Source of the DNA: Clostridia bacterium
GTDB taxonomy: Bacteria; Bacillota; Clostridia; Oscillospirales; Oscillospiraceae
Direction: 5' to 3'
Length of the DNA stretch: 7,074 bases
Assembly (NCBI GenBank): GCA_021153265.1
Contig: JAGKTU010000099.1
Span: 1-7,074 of the forward strand
Shown here: one piece after another, positions 1 to 4,772 of the stretch
How positions within the stretch are numbered: the first letter of the stretch is position 1
Layout of the letters: the number at the start of each line of letters is the position of its first letter
Program-made: the position numbers and the translations under genes
The notes under the pieces: generated by a model
Told to the model about the DNA's origin: nothing
Seen by the model: only the letters and a program-made list of their open reading frames with translations
The model's database searches: none

Positions 1-5
1 ATATG

Positions 6-37
6 TCCGTTTCGCTGCCAACCTAGTGAGGGGATTG
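6..37 (+). repeat. Leader repeat R, copy 1
   Basis: This module begins with TCCGTTTCGC, continues with a short variable part and ends with TAGTGAGGGGAT. The next module (48-76) follows 42 bases later with the same beginning and ending. I do not recognise it as a named repeat. It lies in the untranslated leader of the replication genes and may be part of a structured transcript. Confidence 0.55.
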
Positions 38-47
38 GAAAATAAAA

Positions 48-76
48 TCCGTTTCGCAGCCTTGTAGGTGAGGGAT
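48..76 (+). repeat. Leader repeat R, copy 2
   Basis: It starts with the same ten bases TCCGTTTCGC as copy 1 and ends TAGGTGAGGGAT. The middle is two bases shorter than in copy 1. It lies 21 bases before the first covarying hairpin module (97-160). Confidence 0.55.
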
Positions 77-96
77 AAAAATCAATCCTTTCGTGA

Positions 97-160
97 ACCT
101 TGAAAATTGAATACGCGGGGCTACTCGGTAAATGGGTGGCCTGCGAAATAATTTCAAAGG
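97..160 (+). ncRNA. Covarying RNA hairpin module, copy 1 (unrecognised family)
   Basis: A stem-loop is formed by 119-126 (GGCTACTC) pairing with 134-141 (GGGTGGCC) around the loop GGTAAAT. It stacks on a lower helix 114-117 (CGCG) with 142-145 (TGCG) and a bulged G at 118. Flanks beginning CCTTGAAAATT and ending AATTTCAAAGG can also pair with a bulge. The same architecture recurs exactly 265 bases downstream with changed but still pairing bases, which argues for selection on RNA structure. I do not recognise a named RNA family. It probably acts in cis on the replication genes. Confidence 0.55.
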
Positions 161-205
161 CACTTCAAAATTATTTTGAACACATGAGAAAAAGTGCGCT
201 TCCTT

Positions 206-246
206 GGGGCAGTGTTCTTATGAAGAGTTTTTTGATTACACTCCCC
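206..246 (+). promoter_or_regulatory. Leader hairpin between the two RNA modules
   Basis: GGGG (206-209) pairs with CCCC (243-246) and AGTGT (211-215) with ACACT (238-242), leaving one bulged C at 210 and a 22-base loop. The loop contains an ATG (220) that opens a 16-codon reading frame ending at 270 with no convincing ribosome site. It is probably a structural part of the leader transcript. Confidence 0.35.
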
Positions 247-253
247 AAACGGC

Positions 254-279
254 TGTTTCTGCCGCGCTAAGTGAGGGGA
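254..279 (+). repeat. Leader repeat R, diverged copy 3
   Basis: A diverged copy of the same module. It carries TGTTTC then TGCC and ends TAAGTGAGGGGA, followed by an A-rich tail as in copies 1 and 2. It precedes the second hairpin module, so the leader shows an R-then-hairpin order twice. Similarity in the first half is weak; the TGAGGGGA end is the clear part. Confidence 0.4.
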
Positions 280-304
280 CTTTCAAAAATATATGGATAC
301 CAAC

Positions 305-324
305 CCGAAAATTTGGATTTTCGG
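305..324 (+). promoter_or_regulatory. Perfect 8-bp hairpin in the leader
   Basis: CCGAAAAT (305-312) pairs perfectly with ATTTTCGG (317-324) around a four-base loop TTGG. No T-run follows, so it is not an ordinary intrinsic terminator. It sits between repeat R copy 3 and hairpin module 2, and is followed by another TGAGG motif (325-329). Confidence 0.4.
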
Positions 325-361
325 TGAGGTTATTTATAGGGGGACCTTCTCTCTCATCTGT

Positions 362-431
362 ACCTTGACAACTGAACACACGGGAACATCCGGTCAATGG
401 GTGTTCTGTGAAATTACAAAAGTGAAAGGAG
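362..431 (+). ncRNA. Covarying RNA hairpin module, copy 2, just before the primase start
   Basis: Positions 384-391 (GAACATCC) pair with 399-406 (GGGTGTTC) around the loop GGTCAAT. The lower helix is 379-382 (CACG) with 407-410 (TGTG), with a bulged G at 383. Compared with copy 1, six of twelve pairs differ and all six keep pairing: three change on both sides, three are wobble-compatible. The module ends in the primase ribosome site AAAGGAG (425-431), so its folding could control translation of the replication operon. That role is inferred. Confidence 0.55.
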
Positions 432-438
432 AAATGCT

Positions 439-1011
439 ATGAGCTATTTTCAATCGCTGAAAGACAGTATCACCTGCCGGGATGCAGCTGAGCAGTACGG
501 CCTGGAAGTGAATGCCGCCGGAATGGCCCGGTGTCCTTTCCATGAGGATCGTCATCCCAGTCTGAAGCTGGGCTGGGGGTTCCACTGCTTCGGCTGCGGT
601 GCCCACGGGGATGTGATCAGCTTCGTATCCCGGTTGTTTGGGATCTCCGCCGGAGATGCTGCCCAGAAGCTGGCCAGGAACTTCGGAATCCCGGTCCACT
701 TGAGAGGCCCTCCTGCGCCTCTTGCGCTGGATTCTGCTTCGGATCTGGAACGGTGGGTCACATTCGCAAAAACAGTCCTGCACCGCTATTACGACATGCT
801 GGTGACATGGAAGCAGGAACTGCAGCCTGCATCACCGGAAGAATCCTGGCATCCGCTGTTTGTGGAAGCCTTGCAGCGGCAGGCTGATATCCGGGAACTG
901 ATCCACATTCTGGAATTCGGCAGTAAACAGGAACAACAAGAAATCTATACCCATTACAGAAAGACGGTGATAACGATTGACGAAAGAATCCGAGGTTATG
1001 AGCACACCTGA
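439..1011 (+). CDS. CHC2 zinc-finger primase-like protein (no catalytic domain)
   Basis: A 190-residue protein with a DnaG-type CHC2 zinc finger near its N-terminus: Cys32 and His35 in CPFH, then Cys50 and Cys53 in CFGC, with the usual HPS and GxHGD signatures between and after them. In DnaG this finger recognises single-stranded template during primer synthesis. The TOPRIM catalytic domain of a full primase is absent, and the C-terminal 100 residues are helical with no motif I recognise. Such short CHC2 proteins are common in Clostridia mobile elements next to VapE helicases, so it most likely helps start element replication, perhaps with a host or partner catalytic subunit. The start is well supported: AAAGGAG lies seven bases upstream. 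Its end overlaps the VapE start by 14 bases, indicating one operon. Confidence 0.85.
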   Translation: MSYFQSLKDSITCRDAAEQYGLEVNAAGMARCPFHEDRHPSLKLGWGFHCFGCGAHGDVISFVSRLFGISAGDAAQKLARNFGIPVHLRGPPAPLALDSASDLERWVTFAKTVLHRYYDMLVTWKQELQPASPEESWHPLFVEALQRQADIRELIHILEFGSKQEQQEIYTHYRKTVITIDERIRGYEHT

Positions 1012-2290
1012 AATCTTCCAGCGCCTGAAGCGGGATGACAAGGACAAGGTCCGGCAGACCATTGATAACTATGTGTATGTACTGAGTCACGATCCCCAAC
1101 TGCGGGACAATGTTCGCTACAACATTATGACAGAGCGGGATTGCATCATTGGCGATGTAGGTTGGCCCCGCACCGGCGATGCCCTTACAGATACGGATAT
1201 CAGCTATCTCAAACTGTACTTCGAGCGCAACTACGGCCTGATGGGCGGTGACAAAATGATGGATGCCATCCGGATCGTTGCCAACGAAAAACAGTTCCAT
1301 CCGGTGCGGGACTACCTCAACTCCTTGCATTGGGACGGCGAAGAACGCATCCGGTATGTTCTTGCAAAATACTTGGGCGCGGAAGTATGTGAACTGAACT
1401 ATGAGTTCCTGAAGGTATTCCTACTGGGAGCCATCAGCCGGGTGTTCAAACCCGGTGTGAAGTTTGAGCTGATGCTCTGCCTGGTGGGCGGCCAGGGCGC
1501 CGGTAAATCCAGTTTCTTCCGGCTGTTGGCAGTGCAGGACGAATGGTTCTCTGATGACCTGAAGAAATTGGACGATGATAATGTATTCCGGAAATTACAG
1601 GGCCACTGGATCATCGAAATGTCCGAAATGATCGCCACGGCCAACGCGAAGAGTATCGAAGAGGTCCGCAGCTTCATCAGCCGCACCAAGGAGACCTACA
1701 AGATCCCCTATGATAAATTTCCCGGCGACCATGCCAGGCAGTGCGTCTTCGCCGGAACATCCAACTCCCTGGATTTCCTTCCTCTGGACAGAGCAGGCAA
1801 CCGCCGGTTCCTGCCGATCCTGGTAGCACCTGTGCAGGCAGAAACACACATCCTGGATGATGAAGCGGAGTCCCGGGCCTATATCGATCAGGTATGGGCA
1901 GAAGCTATGGAGATCTACCGATCCGGCAAATTCCGGTTGGCGTTGTCCAAAGAAATGGAAGCGGAAGCCAGAAAGCGCCAGCGGGAATTTATGCCGGAGG
2001 ATACCACCACTGGCCGCATTCAGAGCTATCTGGATAACCTGAAGGAGGATGTGACCTGCACCCTGCAGATCATCGAAGAAGGTCTGGGGCAGATGACAAA
2101 ACCCACCCAGCGGGAGATCCGGGAGGTAAACGACATCATGAACAACAGCATCGATGACTGGGAACCGGGAAAGCAAAAGCGTTTCCCCGGTTTCGGTGCC
2201 CAGCGCTCCTGGCGCAGAAAACCTGAGATAGCGGAGATGGAGGATTTTCCGGTGATTGATAGTCAGGAGGAACTTCCTGGGGACTGGTAA
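998..2290 (+). CDS. VapE/VirE-family P-loop ATPase, putative replicative helicase of the element
   Basis: A 430-residue protein of the virulence-associated protein E family, found in phages and pathogenicity-island satellites, where members act as superfamily 3-like helicases or initiators. Visible motifs are Walker A GGQGAGKS at residues 164-171, a Walker B-like stretch WIIEMSEM at 204-211, a sensor-like FAGTSN at 251-256, and the GNRRF signature at 267-271 typical of this family. The N-terminal 150 residues carry the conserved LHWDGEERI segment (110-118). ATG 998 is preferred over an upstream in-frame TTG at 977 because it lies inside the family-like start and close to a GAGG. It is translationally coupled to the primase-like gene by overlap. 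The frame stays open for 55 codons beyond its TAA stop. Confidence 0.88.
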   Translation: MSTPEIFQRLKRDDKDKVRQTIDNYVYVLSHDPQLRDNVRYNIMTERDCIIGDVGWPRTGDALTDTDISYLKLYFERNYGLMGGDKMMDAIRIVANEKQFHPVRDYLNSLHWDGEERIRYVLAKYLGAEVCELNYEFLKVFLLGAISRVFKPGVKFELMLCLVGGQGAGKSSFFRLLAVQDEWFSDDLKKLDDDNVFRKLQGHWIIEMSEMIATANAKSIEEVRSFISRTKETYKIPYDKFPGDHARQCVFAGTSNSLDFLPLDRAGNRRFLPILVAPVQAETHILDDEAESRAYIDQVWAEAMEIYRSGKFRLALSKEMEAEARKRQREFMPEDTTTGRIQSYLDNLKEDVTCTLQIIEEGLGQMTKPTQREIREVNDIMNNSIDDWEPGKQKRFPGFGAQRSWRRKPEIAEMEDFPVIDSQEELPGDW

Positions 2291-2371
2291 TATCCAACCC
2301 CTACCCCAGATCATCAGTTTACACCCGTTTACCGGTCTGTTGACAAGAAATTTGAAAATCCGGACCGGTAT

Positions 2372-2386
2372 AGGGTGAAGAAATTC
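2372..2386 (+). repeat. 15-bp direct repeat, copy 1
   Basis: AGGGTGAAGAAATTC, repeated exactly at 2588-2602. After a two-base difference both copies continue with TGTTT, giving about 22 bases of similarity. The two copies fall in different reading frames of any open frame around them, so the conservation is at DNA level. Confidence 0.6.
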
Positions 2387-2587
2387 TCTGTTTCCATCAT
2401 ATCTTGTACTTTTATTTCTTTTTATATAGATGTAAACAGAGAGATTATAAAAAGATAAGCTGACTAAGAAAGGAAGGAGATGCCATGAGGCCAAGAAAAA
2501 GTTTTCCCGGTTCGTTTACATAGGTTTCGTTGACAGCCAGCGCCGGGAGGCGGTAAAAAGGCGAAGCCAAATTCAAGGATTTTCCAG

Positions 2588-2602
2588 AGGGTGAAGAAAT
2601 TC
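2588..2602 (+). repeat. 15-bp direct repeat, copy 2
   Basis: An exact match to 2372-2386, 216 bases downstream, within the candidate origin region. Confidence 0.6.
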
Positions 2603-2720
2603 ATTGTTTGATAGAAAAAATCCACCGGATGGTGATGTTGAGAACAGTGAACTGTGTAAACCTTCCGGTGAACATCTTCACTGAAATCAACATCCGTTCA
2701 CCAGACAGCAAAATCGAAAG

Positions 2721-2762
2721 TTCCGCTTACGATCAGGACTACGCTACGGAAAAACTGAGCGG
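2721..2762 (+). other. Candidate oriT-like inverted-repeat region
   Basis: Two inverted repeats are nested here: TTCCG (2721-2725) with CGGAA (2747-2751), and CCGCT (2723-2727) with AGCGG (2758-2762). Another, GGTGAAC (2667-2673) with GTTCACC (2696-2702), lies just upstream. MobV relaxases usually nick at an inverted-repeat site upstream of their own gene, and this is the nearest such structure before the mob operon. No known MobV nick sequence was recognised, so the assignment is tentative. Confidence 0.25.
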
Positions 2763-2841
2763 ATTTTGATGCCCTTGGAAAATACACGAAACAATAAATC
2801 CGATTTACGAAAAAGAGAACGCAATTCAGGAGGTAATGAAT

Positions 2842-3090
2842 ATGAAAAATCTGACAAAAGAAGAAGCCATCGAGCGTGTGAAATGCGAGATCAAATCTTA
2901 CATCGTTGCAACGGGCTATACCCAGAAGGAGGCAGTGGAAACCTGCGCGGCAGAGTTCAAGAATTGGAGCCCCAGCGATTCCAATTTCTCTAACAAACTG
3001 GACAGAGGAAGTTTCCGCTATCTGGATGCGCGGCAGCTGGCCAATGTGCTGGGCTACGAAATCATCTGGCGCCGCCGGAGGGATGACTGA
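2842..3090 (+). CDS. Small helix-turn-helix protein (XRE/DUF6471-like)
   Basis: An 82-residue basic protein. The central and C-terminal part, containing SDSNFSNKLDRGSF and then LANVLGYEI, resembles small lambda-repressor-like HTH proteins of the DUF6471 type, where a similar SNLxNKIxRGxF motif forms the recognition region. ATG 2842 is chosen because AGGAGG (2828-2833) is eight bases upstream; an in-frame ATG at 2836 is only two bases from it. The stop TGA shares its A with the relaxase ATG, so the two are translationally coupled. It could be an operon regulator or an auxiliary DNA-binding protein for the relaxase, in the manner of MobC-type partners. The role is inferred. Confidence 0.65.
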   Translation: MKNLTKEEAIERVKCEIKSYIVATGYTQKEAVETCAAEFKNWSPSDSNFSNKLDRGSFRYLDARQLANVLGYEIIWRRRRDD

Positions 3091-4052
3091 TGGCCGGTGC
3101 GCAGTATGCGATCCTGCGGTTCGCCAAGTACAAGGGCCCTACTCTCAGCCGCATTGAGGCTCACAACGAGCGAACCAAGGAAGCCTACGCCAGCAATCCG
3201 GATATTGATACCCAGCGGAGCAAACTGAATTTCCACCCGGCGAAGCCCAAGGGAAAATATCGGCAGGTGTCTGACCAAATCATCCGGGAATCCGGGTGCC
3301 GGGTCCGCAAAGATAGTGTCACTGCGGTAGAGGTGCTGATCACCGCCAGCCCGGAATTCTTTGAAGGCAAGAAGCCCAGAGAGGTCAAAGAATTCTTTGA
3401 TTATGCGCTGGAATTTATGAAATCCAAGCAGGATGAATCTACATATATTTCCGCCGTAGTCCATGTGGATGAGAAAACACCCCATATGCACCTTTGCTTC
3501 GTTCCGCTGACACCGGATAATCGGCTCAGCGCCAAGACCATCATCGGCAACAAAAAGAAACTGACCCAGTGGCAGGACGAGTTCCATGCACACATGGTGA
3601 AGAAATATCCGGATTTTGAACGGGGTGAATCTGCCAGTTCTACGGGACGGGTGCACCTGCCGCCCCGGCAGTACAAAGCTGCTGTTCAACTGACGGCACA
3701 GCGGGAAGCCTTGATGGATAAGATCCGCAGCGTGACAGTTTTCAATATGAAATCGCTGCTTCCGGAAATTATAGCTGATATGGATAAGTACATCCGAGGC
3801 GCAGAAGGCTTTAAGACCCAGTTGGTGAAGGTTTCCCGAAAGAACAAGGATCTGGAGTCCGAGGTTGCGGCTCTGGAGCAACAGCTGGAAAGTGAAACAA
3901 AGAGCATCTTGCAGGAACTACAGGAGAAGCAGCGCCTGCTGGAACTGGAAGAAAAGGAGCGCAAGCTTCAGAATATTCCGCAGGAGATCATCGACCGCTA
4001 TAATAGCAGCGATTCTAATATTAAGAAAGTGGAGGATATTGCTTATGAATAA
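3090..4052 (+). CDS. MobV-family (Pre/Mob) relaxase
   Basis: A 320-residue plasmid recombination/mobilisation enzyme that nicks one strand at an origin of transfer and leads it into a recipient using another element's conjugation channel. The diagnostic features are an N-terminal HNER (residues 25-28), matching motif I of MobV proteins, and the metal-binding HVDEKTPHMH (125-134) with the family pattern HxDExTPHxH. Residues about 232-298 are rich in Glu, Lys, Leu and Gln, predicting a coiled coil for dimerisation. It is at the short end for the family, where 400 or more residues is common, but the catalytic part looks complete. Its ATG overlaps the stop of the upstream HTH gene by one base. 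Confidence 0.9.
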   Translation: MAGAQYAILRFAKYKGPTLSRIEAHNERTKEAYASNPDIDTQRSKLNFHPAKPKGKYRQVSDQIIRESGCRVRKDSVTAVEVLITASPEFFEGKKPREVKEFFDYALEFMKSKQDESTYISAVVHVDEKTPHMHLCFVPLTPDNRLSAKTIIGNKKKLTQWQDEFHAHMVKKYPDFERGESASSTGRVHLPPRQYKAAVQLTAQREALMDKIRSVTVFNMKSLLPEIIADMDKYIRGAEGFKTQLVKVSRKNKDLESEVAALEQQLESETKSILQELQEKQRLLELEEKERKLQNIPQEIIDRYNSSDSNIKKVEDIAYE

Positions 4053-4080
4053 GCCCGTAAGGGAAAGGGGGATGGCATAA
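4045..4080 (+). CDS. 11-codon coupling mini-ORF between mobV and the excisionase-like gene
   Basis: The ATG at 4045 overlaps the relaxase stop and is nine bases after GGAGG (4031-4035). The frame encodes MNKPVRERGMA, and its TAA (4078-4080) abuts the ATG of the next gene. The likely effect is that ribosomes finishing here restart at 4081. The peptide itself probably has no function. Confidence 0.3.
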   Translation: MNKPVRERGMA

Positions 4081-4326
4081 ATGGCCAATGATAAAATCAT
4101 GCCCGTGGGGATCTGGTCCCAGCACGGTGCATTTCTGACTGTGACTGACTTGATGGAGATCCTAAAGTTGTCCCGGGGCATCGTGGACCGGATGCTGAAG
4201 ACCGGCCAGTTGCCTGCCGCCAAGATCGGTGGACAGTATCGTGTCCGCACCGATGACTTTCTGAAATGGTGGGACAACCAAGTGAAGCAGGAACAGAAGA
4301 ATATACTGAAGAAATTGGTTTCATAA
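4081..4326 (+). CDS. Excisionase-family (winged-helix HTH_17) DNA-binding protein
   Basis: An 81-residue protein with the layout of excisionases and MerR-like helix-turn-helix proteins. Residues about 18-62 hold FLTVTDLMEILKLS, then a helix with RMLKTGQLPAAKIGGQYRV and DDFLKWW, the standard recognition helix plus wing plus final helix. Xis proteins bend DNA at the attachment site and steer the integrase toward excision. It lies last in the operon next to the tRNA-Gly junction, a typical place for xis, but no integrase follows. It could instead be a transcription regulator of the same fold. A G-rich site (GGGGG, 4067-4071) lies nine bases upstream and the preceding mini-ORF ends immediately before its ATG. 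Confidence 0.75.
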   Translation: MANDKIMPVGIWSQHGAFLTVTDLMEILKLSRGIVDRMLKTGQLPAAKIGGQYRVRTDDFLKWWDNQVKQEQKNILKKLVS

Positions 4327-4341
4327 CCAAAGATAAGGGTA

Positions 4342-4378
4342 CCCGTGTCTGAGATCACTCGGACACGGGCGCCTTTTT
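4342..4378 (+). terminator. Strong intrinsic terminator after the excisionase-like gene
   Basis: A 12-bp stem, 4342-4353 pairing with 4358-4369 with one G-T pair, around a four-base loop ATCA, is followed by TTTTT at 4374-4378. It closes the element operon before the oppositely oriented tRNA. Confidence 0.9.
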
Positions 4379-4390
4379 GTATTTTGTGGA

Positions 4391-4430
4391 AAAGAAAATC
4401 TCCCAAACCCAAGTGGATCTGAGAGATTTT
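4391..4430 (-). terminator. Intrinsic terminator of tRNA-Gly (minus strand)
   Basis: On the minus strand AAAATCTCTC (4430-4421) pairs with GGGAGATTTT (4404-4395) over ten positions with one wobble, then CTTTT follows. The stem starts in the last base of the tRNA CCA end. With the plus-strand terminator it insulates two convergent transcripts. Confidence 0.7.
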
Positions 4431-4503
4431 GGAGCAGGATACGGGAATCGAACCCGCCTTACCTGGTTGGGAACCAGGAGTTCTACCGATGAACTAATCC
4501 TGC
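4430..4503 (-). tRNA. tRNA-Gly, anticodon CCC
   Basis: A 74-base cloverleaf including an encoded CCA. The acceptor GCAGGAT pairs perfectly with ATCCTGC, with discriminator T as usual for glycine. The D stem is GTTC/GAAC, the anticodon stem CCTGG/CCAGG encloses the loop TTCCCAA (anticodon CCC, reading GGG codons), and the T arm is GCGGG/CCCGT around TTCGATT. All arms look functional. Its 3' end faces the mobile element. A decayed relative lies 71 bases upstream on the same strand. Confidence 0.95.
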
Positions 4504-4574
4504 AAAATATTTACTTAGCGTGACAAATAGCATGACATTTTCTGAAATTCCGTTTCCAAAATCCGAAAAGTCAT

Positions 4575-4648
4575 TGGTATGCAAGGATTTTCAATCCGGC
4601 AGCACTCTGGCTTGGGAAGCCGTTGTATTACCGATATACGAATCCTGC
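4575..4648 (-). pseudogene. Decayed or chimeric tRNA-Gly(CCC)-like sequence
   Basis: A 74-base stretch on the minus strand that aligns end to end with the intact tRNA-Gly. It has the identical acceptor strand GCAGGAT, identical D loop ATCGGTA, a D stem changed but still paired (GTAT/ATAC), and the identical anticodon loop TTCCCAA. The anticodon stem keeps only three pairs. The 3' half has no proper T arm, and the acceptor return strand reads ATCCTTGC with one extra T. The 5' half is typical of ordinary Clostridia tRNA-Gly(CCC), including GTATAT and the GGC-side anticodon stem. It is either the host gene broken by element insertion or an old tandem copy. A strong promoter starts just upstream. 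Confidence 0.7.
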
Positions 4649-4660
4649 GCAAGTATCGGT

Positions 4661-4689
4661 ATTATAGCAGACGGAAATGGAAAATTCAA
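4661..4689 (-). promoter_or_regulatory. Sigma-A promoter for the tRNA locus (minus strand)
   Basis: On the minus strand TTGAAT (4689-4684) is followed by a 17-base spacer and a perfect TATAAT (4666-4661) with an extended -10 TGC. Transcription would begin near 4654, six bases before the tRNA-like sequence, and run on into the intact tRNA-Gly. An 8-bp inverted repeat, TACCGATA (4629-4636) with TATCGGTA (4654-4661), overlaps the start region. Confidence 0.8.
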
Positions 4690-4719
4690 CACTTTTTTGT
4701 CGAATGGACATGGAGATAC

Positions 4720-4748
4720 TTGCGGTTTGCGCCGGGGTGGTTTACAAT
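4720..4748 (+). promoter_or_regulatory. Promoter for the 75-residue orphan gene
   Basis: TTGCGG (4720-4725), a 17-base spacer and TACAAT (4743-4748). Predicted start is near 4755, giving a very short 5' leader that begins almost at the ribosome site. It diverges from the tRNA promoter 30 bases away. Confidence 0.65.
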
Positions 4749-4772
4749 AGAGGCAAAGGAGGTGGTCTGCGC

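Larger units (their letters stand above)
2291..2835 (+). other. Non-coding gap with iteron-like repeats: candidate replication origin
   Basis: This stretch has no convincing gene. It contains five GTTTAC hexamers, four of them extended to GTTTACA on one strand or the other (2317, 2327, 2432, 2514, 2656). Two lie left and three right of an AT-rich stretch (about 2400-2431). That stretch is enclosed by a 9-bp inverted repeat, TCTCTGTTT (2385-2393) and AAACAGAGA (2434-2442). A 15-bp direct repeat AGGGTGAAGAAATTC occurs at 2372 and 2588. ACCGGT occurs at 2331 and 2364. In staphylococcal pathogenicity islands the origin lies next to the rep helicase gene as short iterons flanking an AT-rich region; this layout matches. 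A 12-codon frame with a strong ribosome site (ATG 2485, stop 2521) may be a gene remnant. Confidence 0.45.
1..4612. mobile_element. One end of an integrated mobilisable element (IME/satellite-like)
   Basis: The block holds only mobile-element functions: primase-like and VapE replication genes, a MobV relaxase, an excisionase-like protein and a modular untranslated leader. It ends at a tRNA-Gly locus, a classic integration site. The right edge is set near 4612 because the host-like tRNA-Gly copy at 4575-4648 loses similarity just past its anticodon loop. The left edge is outside the window. No integrase, capsid or conjugation-channel gene is visible, so the element would need a helper for transfer. 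The gene content resembles integrative mobilisable elements and phage-inducible satellites of Firmicutes, which replicate with primase/VapE pairs. The class is inferred from gene content, not from a matched element. Confidence 0.6.

Noticed and set aside
220..270. 16-codon ORF in the leader as a real peptide gene
   Set aside because: It lacks a convincing ribosome site and lies largely within a predicted hairpin loop; chance is as likely.
6..430. Leader repeats as a CRISPR array
   Set aside because: The copies are few, unequal in spacing and diverged, with no constant repeat-spacer pattern and no cas gene.
1595..2494. 299-codon open frame on the minus strand opposite vapE
   Set aside because: It mirrors the coding strand of a clear VapE gene and its translation shows no recognisable motif.
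2629..2769. 46-codon frame starting ATG 2629 in the candidate origin region
   Set aside because: No ribosome site is present, and it overlaps iteron and inverted-repeat DNA; kept only as part of the non-coding gap.
4677..4772. Upstream extension of the 75-residue gene to an ATG at 4677
   Set aside because: It would put the promoter inside the gene and ignore the strong AAAGGAGG before ATG 4773.
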